Source of the DNA: Vagococcus entomophilus
Lineage (GTDB): Bacteria > Bacillota > Bacilli > Lactobacillales > Vagococcaceae
DNA length: 64,000 nucleotides
Reading direction: 5' to 3'
NCBI RefSeq assembly: GCF_003987595.1
Contig: NZ_NGJZ01000002.1
Span: forward strand, 248,001-312,000
Below the pieces are notes generated by a model that worked only from the letters and a program-made list of their open reading frames with translations, made no database searches and had not been told where the DNA came from. Position 1 is the stretch's first letter, and every line of letters begins with the position of its first letter. Shown here one piece after another: positions 1 through 8,940 of the stretch. The translations under genes and the position numbers were made by a program.

Positions 1-1947
1 GCTCTTGGGGTAGGTCCGGGTAACACTCCGGCCTATATTGAAAAAACAGCTAAGATTAAACGTGCAGTCAATGATTTGATTATTTCTAAATCATTTGACA
101 ATGGAATGATTTGTGCTTCTGAGCAAGCAGTGATTGTGGATCAAGCGGTTTATGCTTCGGTAAAGAAAGAGTTTCAAGCACATCAAGTATATTTTGTAAA
201 AGCTAATGAATTAAAACAATTAGAAAATGTGGTTATGAATGAAGCGAAAACAGCTGTGAATCCCACAATAGTCGGCCATCCTGCGCATGAAATTGCAGAA
301 ATGGCAGGAATTACAGTTCCAGAAGGGACTAAAATTTTAATTGCAGAAATCGAAGGTGCCGGTACCAATTATCCCCTATCACGTGAGAAACTTTCGCCAG
401 TGCTAGCTATGATGAAAGCAAAAAATACCGAACATGCGCTAGAGATGTGTGAAGCAATGCTTGATTTGGGTGGACTAGGACATACTGCGGTAATTCACTC
501 TGAAAACGAAGAATTACAAAGCTTGTTTGGTTTACGGATGAAAGCTTGCCGCATCCTTGTAAATACCCCAGCAGCCGAAGGAGGAATTGGCAATATTTAT
601 AATGAAATGATTCCTTCATTAACCCTTGGTTGTGGTTCATATGGAAAAAATTCAGTTTCGAAAAATGTTTCAGCTGTAAATTTGATCAATATTAAAACTG
701 TAGCGAAACGGAGAAATAATATGCAATGGTTTAAATTACCGCCAAAAATTTATTTTGAAAAAAATTCTCTACAATACTTACAAAAAATGGAAAAGATCGA
801 ACGTGTTTTCTTAGTATGTGATCCAGGAATGGTTCAATTTGGCTATGCTGAAAAAGTTATGGCAGAATTGCGTAAGCGTAAAGATCCAGTTCAAATTGAA
901 GTATTCTCCAATGTCGAGCCTAACCCATCAACAGATACAGTCTATGCGGGCACAGAAGCCATGATTAACTTTAAGCCAGACACCATCATTGCTTTAGGAG
1001 GTGGATCGGCAATGGATGCGGCCAAAGGAATGTGGTTATTTTATGAAAAACCAGATACAGAATTTTTCGGGGCAAAACAAAAATTCTTAGATATCCGGAA
1101 ACGTACCTACAAAATTCCGTCATTAGACCAAACTAATTTTGTCTGCATTCCGACAACTTCTGGAACAGGTTCGGAAGTAACGCCTTTTGCGGTGATTACG
1201 GATAGCGAAACGCATGTTAAATATCCCTTAGCTGATTACGCATTGACACCAGATGTGGCAATTATTGATCCGCAATTTGTGTTATCTGTACCCAAATCAG
1301 TAACTGCAGATACAGGGATGGATGTGCTAACGCATGCCATTGAGTCCTACGTATCAGTGATGGCATCTGACTATACACGAGGATTGAGCTTACAGGCCAT
1401 CAAATTGGTCTTTGAATACCTGGAAGATTCCGTCAACAATCCATCATTAGAAAATCGTGAAAAAATGCATAATGCTTCTACTTTAGCTGGAATGGCATTT
1501 GCAAATGCCTTTTTAGGAATTTGTCATTCTATTGCACACAAGATAGGGGGAGAATATGGCATTCCACATGGTCGTACCAATGCCATCCTATTGCCTCACA
1601 TCATAAAATATAATGCAAAAGATCCTTCTAAACACGCCATGTTCCCTAAGTATGATTATTTCCGCGCAGATACTGACTATGCAGAAATTGCTCGATTCTT
1701 GGGACTAAAAGGAAAAAATACAGAAGAGCTAGTCGCTTCTTTAGCTGAGGCTGTTTCTGATTTAGGCAAAAGAGTGGGCATTCAAATGAATCTAAAAGAC
1801 CAAGGAGTAACTCCTGAGGTATTAGAAAGCACAGTAGATCACATGGCAGAATTAGCCTATGAGGATCAATGTACAACAGCAAATCCAAAAGAGCCACTGA
1901 TTAGTGAATTAAAACAAATCATTATAGCTGCCTATCAAGGAAACTAA
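1..1947 (+). CDS. adhE: Bifunctional acetaldehyde-CoA/alcohol dehydrogenase, 5' end outside window
   Basis: AdhE reduces acetyl-CoA to acetaldehyde and then ethanol with NADH in fermentation; it forms cytoplasmic filaments (spirosomes). The frame is open from base 1, so only about the last 648 of the usual ~870 residues are visible. The aldehyde dehydrogenase part has the catalytic cysteine in MICASEQ (visible residue 38). The iron-type alcohol dehydrogenase part has GGGSAMDAAKG, TTSGTGSEVTPF and the metal ligands: Asp and His of MDVLTHAIE (visible residues 441 and 445), His of CHSIAH and His of IPHGR. A TTG at 76 is internal, not a start. A strong terminator follows. Identity is very secure. 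Confidence 0.97.
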   Translation, partial: ALGVGPGNTPAYIEKTAKIKRAVNDLIISKSFDNGMICASEQAVIVDQAVYASVKKEFQAHQVYFVKANELKQLENVVMNEAKTAVNPTIVGHPAHEIAEMAGITVPEGTKILIAEIEGAGTNYPLSREKLSPVLAMMKAKNTEHALEMCEAMLDLGGLGHTAVIHSENEELQSLFGLRMKACRILVNTPAAEGGIGNIYNEMIPSLTLGCGSYGKNSVSKNVSAVNLINIKTVAKRRNNMQWFKLPPKIYFEKNSLQYLQKMEKIERVFLVCDPGMVQFGYAEKVMAELRKRKDPVQIEVFSNVEPNPSTDTVYAGTEAMINFKPDTIIALGGGSAMDAAKGMWLFYEKPDTEFFGAKQKFLDIRKRTYKIPSLDQTNFVCIPTTSGTGSEVTPFAVITDSETHVKYPLADYALTPDVAIIDPQFVLSVPKSVTADTGMDVLTHAIESYVSVMASDYTRGLSLQAIKLVFEYLEDSVNNPSLENREKMHNASTLAGMAFANAFLGICHSIAHKIGGEYGIPHGRTNAILLPHIIKYNAKDPSKHAMFPKYDYFRADTDYAEIARFLGLKGKNTEELVASLAEAVSDLGKRVGIQMNLKDQGVTPEVLESTVDHMAELAYEDQCTTANPKEPLISELKQIIIAAYQGN

Positions 1948-1957
1948 AAAGCTAACC

Positions 1958-2001
1958 AAAGACTTGGGATATAAGCGAAAACTTATCCCAAGTCTTTTTT
2001 T
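1958..2001 (+). terminator. Rho-independent terminator of adhE
   Basis: Inverted arms AAAGACTTGGGATA and TATCCCAAGTCTTT enclose an 11-base loop and are followed by a T run. It lies 11 bases after the adhE stop. Confidence 0.9.
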
Positions 2002-2076
2002 AATTTTATTTTTTTAAAATCTTAAATTTTTTTGAATCTTTCTGTCAAATAAAAAGACGTATAGAAAAAGTCCATG

Positions 2077-2082
2077 TATAAT
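2077..2082 (+). promoter_or_regulatory. Probable -10 element of mreCD
   Basis: A perfect TATAAT lies about 55 bases before the chosen mreC start and after the adhE terminator. No good -35 is visible at 16-18 bases, so the assignment is tentative. Confidence 0.4.
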
Positions 2083-2137
2083 GTTAGAATAAAAGGTGAG
2101 TCTTAAAAGGAAGAGAAATAAACTTGAGGTGGCATTT

Positions 2138-2998
2138 GTGAAGAAATCGAACTCTAATAAAAACATTATTATTGCATTAATTATTACCATTCTTATCGTT
2201 TTTTTAGTAAGTATGACTTTATTTCAAAGGAACAGTAGTAAAAAAGAAGGATTAATCCAGTCTTTTACAAATGACATCATTGGTATGGTAGATAAAGGGC
2301 TGTCCATCCCACTTAAATTTGTAGAAGGGAGTGTCTCTTCTATTAATAATCTATTTACAACTTACCAAGAAAATGATCGATTAAAAAAGAAAATTGATGA
2401 GATGGAAGCTTTACAAAGTGAAAATAAAAATTATAAGGCCGAGAATGAACAGTTAAAGCAACAGCTAGAACTGAATGCAACATTATCTAATTATGAAAAA
2501 GTATCGGCTAGTGTTATTAATCGTTCACCCGATAGTTGGCAAAATATTATTATTATTAATAAAGGGACAAATGATGGCGTCAAACCTAATATGCCTGTAA
2601 TGGGAAGCAAAGGACTAATTGGACGGGTTCTTTCAGCAAATAAAATGACATCAAAAGTAGAATTACTGACATCGTCAAATCAAAATTCAAATCACTTTCC
2701 AGCAATGGTCGCGACTCAGAGCGGGCAAATGTCATACGGCTTGCTAGAAAGCTATGACTCTAAAGAAGAGGCGTTTGTTGTGACGCAATTAACTGGAAGT
2801 GAAAATGTCAAAGTAGGCGATACCGTGACAACTTCTGGCCTAGGCGGCAACTCTCCAAAAGGATTACTAATTGGAAAAGTGACAAAAGTGAAAGTGAATA
2901 GTTTTGGTTTAGATAAGCAAGTTTATGTCAAACCTTCAGCATCCATGTATGATTTTTCGGCGGTAACAGTAATTAAACGATTGGCAGGAAGTGATTAA
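2138..2998 (+). CDS. mreC: Rod-shape determining protein MreC
   Basis: MreC is a bitopic membrane protein that scaffolds the elongasome or peripheral cell-wall machinery with MreD. The GTG at 2138 is chosen over the upstream GTG at 2096 because GAGGTGG sits just before it and it gives the usual short basic N-terminus (VKKSNSNKN) ahead of one transmembrane segment (roughly residues 10-30). A coiled coil follows (about 55-110), then the MreC beta-domain with SPDSWQNIIIINKGTNDGV and VMGSKGLIGRV. The length of 286 residues is normal. mreD starts 3 bases after the stop, so the two are translationally coupled. Placement directly before a PcsB/SagA-like hydrolase is a known Lactobacillales arrangement. 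Confidence 0.95.
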   Translation: MKKSNSNKNIIIALIITILIVFLVSMTLFQRNSSKKEGLIQSFTNDIIGMVDKGLSIPLKFVEGSVSSINNLFTTYQENDRLKKKIDEMEALQSENKNYKAENEQLKQQLELNATLSNYEKVSASVINRSPDSWQNIIIINKGTNDGVKPNMPVMGSKGLIGRVLSANKMTSKVELLTSSNQNSNHFPAMVATQSGQMSYGLLESYDSKEEAFVVTQLTGSENVKVGDTVTTSGLGGNSPKGLLIGKVTKVKVNSFGLDKQVYVKPSASMYDFSAVTVIKRLAGSD

Positions 2999-3001
2999 AA
3001 A

Positions 3002-3511
3002 ATGAAGAAAAGTGATGTTAGTCGTTATTGGATGGTACTAGGATTGTTTTTGTTAATGTTGGTGGATGCTCAAATTAGTAACTTTTTAAAACAACGGTTT
3101 TCTGATAATATTGCAATAAATAGTAGTTTATTATTACTAATTTTAATGTTTGGTACCTTTCGATATAGTAAACGCTACATGCTGATTGCTGCAACCTTTA
3201 TCGGATTGCTTTTTGACAGTTATTTTTATGGTGTGATTGGGATTTACTTATTGTGTTTGCCGTTGTCTGTGTACTTGGTTTTCACCATATTCAACTATGT
3301 CAAACCAACAGTTGCCTCCTTATTCCTGTGTTTTATTATTATGATGACATTTGTACAAAGTGCAACAGTGTTCATCCAAACAATATTTCAAGTTGTAAAA
3401 GTAGATACCGGATCTTTTATTACAGAGAACTTAGGACCAACCCTTATATTTAACGGTGTTGTTTTTATAATACTCATTTACCCATTAAAGAAATTATTTT
3501 TAGAAAAATAA
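3002..3511 (+). CDS. mreD: Rod-shape determining protein MreD
   Basis: A 169-residue integral membrane protein with about five to six hydrophobic helices and few charged residues, typical of MreD, which partners MreC in positioning peptidoglycan synthesis. It begins 3 bases after mreC. No strong Shine-Dalgarno precedes the ATG, which suggests coupling to mreC translation. Sequence conservation in MreD is low, so the call rests on topology, size and position. Confidence 0.9.
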   Translation: MKKSDVSRYWMVLGLFLLMLVDAQISNFLKQRFSDNIAINSSLLLLILMFGTFRYSKRYMLIAATFIGLLFDSYFYGVIGIYLLCLPLSVYLVFTIFNYVKPTVASLFLCFIIMMTFVQSATVFIQTIFQVVKVDTGSFITENLGPTLIFNGVVFIILIYPLKKLFLEK

Positions 3512-3570
3512 TTTCTTTTTTTTTGCTTAAGAATCCTATAAGGACAGTCTTTTTAATGTTGGTTTAAGCT

Positions 3571-3587
3571 TGAAATGTTTTTGTAAC
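3571..3587 (+). promoter_or_regulatory. Candidate WalR (VicR) binding box
   Basis: TGAAAT-N5-TGTAAC matches the WalR consensus TGTWAH-N5-TGTWAH at 11 of 12 positions. It lies about 30 bases upstream of an extended -10 and before an NlpC/P60 hydrolase, a typical WalRK/VicRK target class in Firmicutes. No walRK genes are in the window. Confidence 0.5.
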
Positions 3588-3616
3588 ATTCCCTTTATAT
3601 GGCTGTCATGTTGCTA

Positions 3617-3625
3617 TGCTACAAT
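3617..3625 (+). promoter_or_regulatory. Extended -10 promoter of the SagA-like gene
   Basis: TGCTACAAT is a good extended -10 (TGnTAnAAT), 65 bases before the TTG start. The -35 region is poor, as is common for activator-dependent or extended -10 promoters. Confidence 0.5.
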
Positions 3626-3689
3626 ACATTTGTCTTAATAAAAGAGGAAAAGTTTGAGAAACTAATCGAGTATGTCGGAGGAAAATATA

Positions 3690-5048
3690 TTGAAAAAGAG
3701 AATTCTATCAACTTTAATGACATGTACTGTGGCATTGTCGGCAATCGCGACACCATTAGTTGCATCAGCAGATGAATATGACCAGAAAATACAAGATCAA
3801 ACGAATAAAATTAACAATCTAACTAACCAACAACAATCAGTAACAGCACAATTAGCTGAGGTTCGTACAAACATTTCATCAACAAAAGCAGAAGCTGCTA
3901 AACTACAAAAAGAACAAATAAATTTAAATCAACAAATTGCGAAATTAAAAGAAGAAGTAACTGAGCTGACTAGTCGCATTGAAAAGAGAAACGAAACAAT
4001 TAAGAAACAAGCACGTTCAATGCAAGCAAACCAAGCGAACTCTGGATATTTAAACATTCTATTGAGTTCTGAGTCTGTTTCAGATGCGATTACGAAAGTA
4101 ACGGCAGCATCTACACTTGTTAGTGCAAATAATGATTTGATGAAACAACAAGAAACGGATAAAAAAGCAGTTGAAACAAAACAGGCTTCAACTGAAACAA
4201 AATTGAAAGAATTAAGTGCTAATGCAGTTGAGTTAGATAATCAATTGTTACAATTACAAGACCAAGAATTACAACAAACATCTTTAGTTAACCAAATCGA
4301 AGCTTCTAAAGCGACAGAGCAAAGTAAAAAAGATGAATATGTACAAAAACAAAAAGAAGCAGAAGCTGCTCGTCAAGAACAAGCACGCTTAGCTGCTGAA
4401 GCACAACAAAAACGTGTGGCAGAAGAAGCAGCAGCAAAACAAGCTGCAGCTAGACAAGCACAACAAGCAGCAACATCAAGTTCAAGTGCAGTAAGTGTCG
4501 AAGCGTCTTCAGCAACAGCTTCAAGCTCAACAGCTACAGTAACACCTGCAAGTAGCAGTAGTTCATCAACTGCTAATACTGATTCGTCAAGTTCAAGCAG
4601 TAGCTCATCAAGTAATGATAGCAATAGTGGAAATGTAACGCCTACACCGGCACCTACACCCACTCCAACGCCTACACCAGCACCTACACCAACTGGTAAT
4701 GGTGCAGCAGTTGTAGCTGCGGCAAAACAATATTTAGGTACACCATATGTCTGGGGAGGCAATAGCCCATCTGGAATGGACTGTTCAGGTTTGGTACAAC
4801 TTGCTTATTCAGCTGTAGGAGTATCAATGCCACGTGTAACAACACAACAAGAATATGCTGGAACAATGATTTCTGTCAGTGCAGCACAACCTGGAGATCT
4901 GTTATTCTACGGTTCTAGAGGTTCAACCTATCATGTAGGAATTTACATGGGGAATGGTCAAATGATTCATGCACCAGAACCTGGTGATGTTGTTAAGATT
5001 ACGAACATTGCATATTTTGCACCAAGCTTTGCTGTTCGTGTCCTATAA
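3690..5048 (+). CDS. Secreted NlpC/P60 peptidoglycan hydrolase, SagA/PcsB-like
   Basis: A secreted D,L-endopeptidase that cuts peptide stems of peptidoglycan, probably for cell separation. The TTG at 3690 is chosen: GGAGG lies 9 bases upstream, whereas the ATG at 3672 overlaps that site. The 452-residue product starts with a signal peptide (cleavage after VASA, about residue 27). Then come a long coiled coil (~30-230), an Ala/Gln-rich stretch, a Ser-rich linker and a Thr-Pro repeat (~268-340), and a C-terminal NlpC/P60 domain. Catalytic Cys365 lies in GMDCSGL and His415 in TYHVGIY. The plan matches Enterococcus faecium SagA. It follows mreCD and has its own promoter with a WalR-like box. Confidence 0.93.
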   Translation: MKKRILSTLMTCTVALSAIATPLVASADEYDQKIQDQTNKINNLTNQQQSVTAQLAEVRTNISSTKAEAAKLQKEQINLNQQIAKLKEEVTELTSRIEKRNETIKKQARSMQANQANSGYLNILLSSESVSDAITKVTAASTLVSANNDLMKQQETDKKAVETKQASTETKLKELSANAVELDNQLLQLQDQELQQTSLVNQIEASKATEQSKKDEYVQKQKEAEAARQEQARLAAEAQQKRVAEEAAAKQAAARQAQQAATSSSSAVSVEASSATASSSTATVTPASSSSSSTANTDSSSSSSSSSSNDSNSGNVTPTPAPTPTPTPTPAPTPTGNGAAVVAAAKQYLGTPYVWGGNSPSGMDCSGLVQLAYSAVGVSMPRVTTQQEYAGTMISVSAAQPGDLLFYGSRGSTYHVGIYMGNGQMIHAPEPGDVVKITNIAYFAPSFAVRVL

Positions 5049-5060
5049 AAAGTAATCAAA

Positions 5061-5090
5061 AAAGAGATTCTGATGAATCTCTTTTTTTTT
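5061..5090 (+). terminator. Terminator of the SagA-like gene
   Basis: AAGAGATTC and GAATCTCTT form a short stem with a 4-base loop followed by eight or more T, starting 13 bases after the stop. Confidence 0.88.
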
Positions 5091-5112
5091 AGTTTTAGAG
5101 AATGGAGCATTG

Positions 5113-5162
5113 AAAAAAGAGTCTGAAACATAATTTTTGAGTTATGTTTCAGACTCTTTTTC
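5113..5162. repeat. ACATAA-core hairpin repeat, copy 1
   Basis: A long palindrome with arms AGTCTGAAACATAA and TTATGTTTCAGACT, flanked by A and T runs, so it can terminate on both strands between the convergent hydrolase and pepF. Two related hairpins (21809-21857, 59851-59888) share the ACATAAC core. The flank to about 5290 carries GGGAGCAGAAG, TTTTTCGGAG and GTGTCCCAAC motifs partly related to the other copies. The stretch 5163-5311 holds no gene. Confidence 0.6.
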
Positions 5163-5311
5163 TCATGATAGGTGGTGGGAGCAGAAGTGAATCTTTCGGC
5201 AATAAGCTGAAATTAACAAAAACGTGAAGCAAGACTCACGGGAATTTCTGCTGATTTTTCGGAGTTAATCACTTGTGTCCCAACTTCAATTTAAATCAGA
5301 ATAGTCGTTGA

Positions 5312-7126
5312 TTACTTCAAATAGCTTTCTGTTAGTGATAGAAATTCTTCAACATCTTTTTTCACAATATCAATACCAGATTGCCAGAAATCAGGTTTTG
5401 TTAAATCAACATCTAAATGTTTTTGAGCCAACTCTTCTGTTGTCATTGAGGCTGTATCACGTAAAAGCGCAATGTATTGATCTTCAAAATTGGTTCCAGT
5501 TTTTTGAGCAAAAGCATAGATTCCCATACTAAATAGGTATCCAAATGTATAAGGGAAGTTGTAGAAAGGAACGCTGTCTATATAAAAATGGAGCTTACTT
5601 GACCAAAAATGTGGATGATAGGTACCAAGCGAATCAAGATAAGATTCTTTTTGTGCCGCAACCATCAAGTCAGAAATTTCTTTATCGGATAAAACTTTTT
5701 GTTGACGTTCTTTGTAATAAGAGGTTTCAAATAAGAAACGTGCATGAATATTTAAAAACATTGCAATAGCATTTTGCATTTTTGTATCAATTAAATTGAT
5801 TTTTTCCTCAGGTGTTTCAGCTTCTTTTAATGTAGCATCAGCCACGATTAATTCTGCAAAAGTACTAGCAGTTTCGGCTACGTTCATTGCGTAATCGCGA
5901 CTTACTGTAGGTAAATCCCAGAGTACACTACTGTGGAATGCGTGTCCTAGTTCGTGTGCAAGCGTAGAGACCTCATTGATTGATTCGCCGTATGTCATGA
6001 AAATACGCGACTCTTCACTTTCTGGAAGGCTGGTACAATATCCTCCTGGACGTTTTCCTGGACGATCTTCTGCTTCAATCCAATTGTTTTCGAAAGCGTG
6101 TTGAGCAAAATTAGCCATTTTAGGACTAAATTGATGGAAATTTTTAATAATAAAAGCAGCGGCATCATCAAAAGAAAAACGTTTTTCTTTCAAATCTCCT
6201 AAAATAATTGGTGCATCTTGATCGTACCAGTCCATTTTTTCTTTACCAAATAACTGTGCTTTTCTTGTTAGAAAATCAATAAATGGTTGTTTGTTTTTTG
6301 AAATAGTATCCCACATTACATCTAATGTTTCTTGTTTCATACGATTGTAACGGAGTGGTTTTTCTAGAAAATCAGTGGTTCCATGTAATTCATAATCTTT
6401 TAAGCGGAAGCCAGCTAGATGATTTAATGTGTCGGCGAATGAAGGTGCTTTTTCCGACCAGGCTTTTTCCCATTTTTCAAAAAGTTGTGCACGTACATGT
6501 TTATCTGGATCGCCCATCATTTTATTGAATGCTTGACCAGCTGATAGTTTTTGAATGGCTCCGTTTTCTTCAAATTCAATCGAAATCGAGGCAACCAGTG
6601 TATCATAATGCTCACTCCATGCGCTAAAGCCATCCACAGAGAGTGCGTTGATAATCGCTTCTTCTTGGTCACTTAATAAGTGTTTGCCATCTTCTCGCAT
6701 CTCTGAGAGGGCAAATAAGACACCTTGTTTTTGGACAAGTGCTAACTCTGAAAGCTGTTGCCATTTTTTTTCGTCGATAGCAGTTAATTTTTTAGCAAAA
6801 AGAGTATCGGCATTTTTAAATAATGTCAGGTAATTGTATAAATTTCCTTGTAGAGCAATGCACTTTTTATCATGTACATCAGCGGATTGAATCATATTAA
6901 TAAAACTACCAACTTGCTCAAATCCATTAGAAATTGTATCACGCTCGTTAAAAATTTTTTCAAAGTGTGAAAATTTAGGGGCATCCTCTTCAGGTATCCA
7001 AGTACGTGTGCTTTCTACATATGTTTGGACTTCTTTGTTTAATTTTTCCATGCGAACTTTTAAATCATTAGAATCACTACCTCCTGCAAAAATAGAGTCA
7101 AGATCCCAAATTAGTGAATATGTCAT
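5312..7126 (-). CDS. pepF: Oligoendopeptidase F (M3 metallopeptidase)
   Basis: A cytoplasmic zinc endopeptidase that trims oligopeptides of roughly 7-17 residues. The 604-residue length fits PepF/M3B. The zinc motif is AHELGHAFHS with His391, Glu392 and His395; downstream the GYLFSMGIYAFAQ region is typical of M3B enzymes. No signal peptide. The ATG is preceded by AAAGGAG. It is a single-gene unit with its own promoter, convergent to the SagA-like gene. Confidence 0.93.
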   Translation of the reverse strand: MTYSLIWDLDSIFAGGSDSNDLKVRMEKLNKEVQTYVESTRTWIPEEDAPKFSHFEKIFNERDTISNGFEQVGSFINMIQSADVHDKKCIALQGNLYNYLTLFKNADTLFAKKLTAIDEKKWQQLSELALVQKQGVLFALSEMREDGKHLLSDQEEAIINALSVDGFSAWSEHYDTLVASISIEFEENGAIQKLSAGQAFNKMMGDPDKHVRAQLFEKWEKAWSEKAPSFADTLNHLAGFRLKDYELHGTTDFLEKPLRYNRMKQETLDVMWDTISKNKQPFIDFLTRKAQLFGKEKMDWYDQDAPIILGDLKEKRFSFDDAAAFIIKNFHQFSPKMANFAQHAFENNWIEAEDRPGKRPGGYCTSLPESEESRIFMTYGESINEVSTLAHELGHAFHSSVLWDLPTVSRDYAMNVAETASTFAELIVADATLKEAETPEEKINLIDTKMQNAIAMFLNIHARFLFETSYYKERQQKVLSDKEISDLMVAAQKESYLDSLGTYHPHFWSSKLHFYIDSVPFYNFPYTFGYLFSMGIYAFAQKTGTNFEDQYIALLRDTASMTTEELAQKHLDVDLTKPDFWQSGIDIVKKDVEEFLSLTESYLK

Positions 7127-7152
7127 ACTGACACTCCTTTCTTCATGTTTCT

Positions 7153-7180
7153 ATTATAATTGAAAATGGCAATTAATCAA
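7153..7180 (-). promoter_or_regulatory. Promoter of pepF
   Basis: On the minus strand TTGATT (7175-7180) and TATAAT (7153-7158) are separated by 16 bases, about 27 bases before the start codon. Confidence 0.6.
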
Positions 7181-7196
7181 AAGCAAATGAAAAGTA

Positions 7197-7225
7197 TTGC
7201 GAAAAAAAGTTTTTTTATGTACGAT
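7197..7225 (+). promoter_or_regulatory. Promoter of the vanZ-yebC operon
   Basis: TTGCGA (7197-7202), a 17-base spacer and TACGAT (7220-7225), 26 bases before the GTG start of the VanZ-like gene. Confidence 0.5.
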
Positions 7226-7251
7226 GAAAGAGATTATTAGGGGGGATACTT

Positions 7252-7761
7252 GTGAAACAGTATTTAAAAAAGAATCCAGATGTTTATTTGTGGATTGCCG
7301 TTTCTATTATGGCTATTTTATTTTGGTCTTCTTCTAAAACGTATCAAGAACAGACTAGTGTACCATTTTTGGAGAAGACCTTGAGCGGGCAGCCTGCTAT
7401 AGGCGCATTCTCAAACATCAGATTTCAATATGCGGACAGCGAAGTAAGTATTGCGCATTTGGGGTATTTCAAATTTGTAGAATTTTTCATCCGCAAAGCC
7501 GCTCATTTTTTTACTTATTTTCTTATGGGAGGCAGCTGGTTTTTAGGACTTCACCCAAAGATCAAAAATCTTGGTTGGAGCGCGTTAGTGAGCTGGCTGG
7601 CTGCAACTGGCTATGCAGGTCTTGATGAGTTCCACCAAATGCTAACTGGTGGAAGAAGCCCGCTGTTTCAAGATGTAATGTTAGATAGTATGGGCGCTCT
7701 AACAGCAGTTGCTTTCTGTGTACTATTGATTGCGTTGAGGCGTTTTAGAAAAGGAAAATAA
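7252..7761 (+). CDS. VanZ-family membrane protein
   Basis: A 169-residue membrane protein with about four hydrophobic segments. The VanZ family hallmarks are present: KAAHFFTYFLMG in the middle and DEFHQMLTGGRSPLFQDVMLD near the C-terminus. In vanA clusters VanZ gives low-level teicoplanin tolerance, but chromosomal relatives like this have no settled function. It starts with GTG after GGGGGA. The stop is 19 bases before yebC, so the genes probably share a transcript. Nothing suggests a glycopeptide resistance cluster. Confidence 0.85.
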   Translation: MKQYLKKNPDVYLWIAVSIMAILFWSSSKTYQEQTSVPFLEKTLSGQPAIGAFSNIRFQYADSEVSIAHLGYFKFVEFFIRKAAHFFTYFLMGGSWFLGLHPKIKNLGWSALVSWLAATGYAGLDEFHQMLTGGRSPLFQDVMLDSMGALTAVAFCVLLIALRRFRKGK

Positions 7762-7780
7762 AAAGGAAGAAGGACTTTTT

Positions 7781-8518
7781 ATGTCAGGACATTCTAAATG
7801 GAGCAACATCCAAGGAAGAAAAAATGCGCAAGACACAAAACGAGGAAAAACTTTCCAAAAAATTTCAAAGGAAATTTTTGTGGCTGCGAAAAGTGGTGGG
7901 GATGATGCAACCTCAAATCCTGCGTTAAGACTTGCTTTAGATAAGGCTAAAAGAAATAATATGCCTAACGCTAACATTCAAAGAGCCATCAAAAAAGCAA
8001 CCTCAAGTGAGGATACAGAGCATTATGAAGAAGTGACTTATGAAGGATACGGACCAAATGGTGTGGCAATTTTAGTTCATGCACTGACAGATAATCGCAA
8101 TCGAACAGCTACGAATGTACGTGTGCTATTCAATAAAAATGGAGGAGCACTCGGCGAAACTGGGTCGGTCAGCTATCTGTTTGAACGAAAAGGCTATTTA
8201 GAAATCAACCGTCAAAGCTTAGATATGACAGAAGAGGCGTTCTTGCTGTTAGTCCTTGATTTAGGCGCAGAAGATTTGGAAATATCAGATGATATGTTTT
8301 GTGTCTATACAGATGGGGCTTCTTTTACCGCTGTAAGAGGGGGGCTGGAGGCTCAAGGCTTTCATCTAGAACACTCAGAGTTAACAATGGTTCCACAAAC
8401 GACTGTCGCGCTGAATCAACGAGAGGCCCAAAAGGTTCAGAACTTAGTAGGAAAATTAGAAGAAGATGAAGATGTTTCCGAAGTTTTTACATCTTTAGCA
8501 GTGAAAGAAGAGGAATAA
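7781..8518 (+). CDS. yebC: YebC/PmpR/TACO1-family protein
   Basis: A 245-residue member of the widely conserved YebC family. Older annotations call it a transcriptional regulator; more recent work links the family to translation of proline-rich stretches. The N-terminal signature MSGHSKWSNIQGRKNAQD is clear, followed by KEIFVAAKSGG, GYGPNGVAILV and LTDNRNRTATNVR. Ribosome site AAGGAAGAAGG. The next gene begins 3 bases after the stop. Confidence 0.93.
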   Translation: MSGHSKWSNIQGRKNAQDTKRGKTFQKISKEIFVAAKSGGDDATSNPALRLALDKAKRNNMPNANIQRAIKKATSSEDTEHYEEVTYEGYGPNGVAILVHALTDNRNRTATNVRVLFNKNGGALGETGSVSYLFERKGYLEINRQSLDMTEEAFLLLVLDLGAEDLEISDDMFCVYTDGASFTAVRGGLEAQGFHLEHSELTMVPQTTVALNQREAQKVQNLVGKLEEDEDVSEVFTSLAVKEEE

Positions 8519-8521
8519 AGA

Positions 8522-8884
8522 ATGAAGAGAGTTGTAACGGAATTAGAAAGATTTAGAGTATTGCCAGAAAAAGAAGCGGTTGTGAAAGAATGGATGGACT
8601 TTTTGAATGAATACTTACCAGATGTTTTGCTCACGCTAGAACAAGAAAAAATGTATGTGGAAGCAATCTTCCAAGAAGAAGAGCAAGGAGTGACCTATTT
8701 GTATTGGTTTAGTGTACAGGGGGAAAATCCAGTGGCAGTAGAGGAGTCTAACTTCGAGGTGGATAAAAAACATATGGCGTATTGGCAAGAGTGTATAGAC
8801 CCCGCATATCGCAGTAAAAAGCTGACACCAAAAGTAGTGATGATACCAGAAAAGATTCACCAGGCTATTCAAGAAGATAAGTAA
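8522..8884 (+). CDS. DUF6176-like small protein
   Basis: A 120-residue acidic, soluble protein with no signal peptide or membrane segment. The pattern ELERFRVLPEKEAVVKEWMDFL, with later WFSVQGE and HMAYWQECID, resembles the DUF6176 family, which has no known function. It starts 3 bases after yebC and looks co-transcribed and translationally coupled. The family name is from memory of the pattern; function is unknown. Confidence 0.75.
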   Translation: MKRVVTELERFRVLPEKEAVVKEWMDFLNEYLPDVLLTLEQEKMYVEAIFQEEEQGVTYLYWFSVQGENPVAVEESNFEVDKKHMAYWQECIDPAYRSKKLTPKVVMIPEKIHQAIQEDK

Positions 8885-8885
8885 A

Positions 8886-8932
8886 AATCGGCAAAACAGA
8901 TAACTAGACTAGTTCAGTATCTGTTGGCCGAT
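8886..8932. terminator. Hairpin between convergent yebC operon and YxeA-like gene
   Basis: Arms AATCGGC...ACAGATA and TATCTGTT.GGCCGATT form an interrupted stem without a clear T run. It probably serves as a shared transcript end for the two convergent units. Confidence 0.5.
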
Positions 8933-8940
8933 TCGTTATA

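Noticed and set aside
4373-4762. Long minus-strand frame with Gly-Val repeats opposite the SagA-like gene
   Set aside because: It is the antisense of the Thr-Pro/Ser-rich linker; no ribosome site, and the plus-strand protein is complete and typical.
7252-7761. Glycopeptide resistance cluster suggested by the VanZ-like gene
   Set aside because: No vanH, vanA/B ligase, vanX or vanRS is adjacent; the VanZ family is common on chromosomes.
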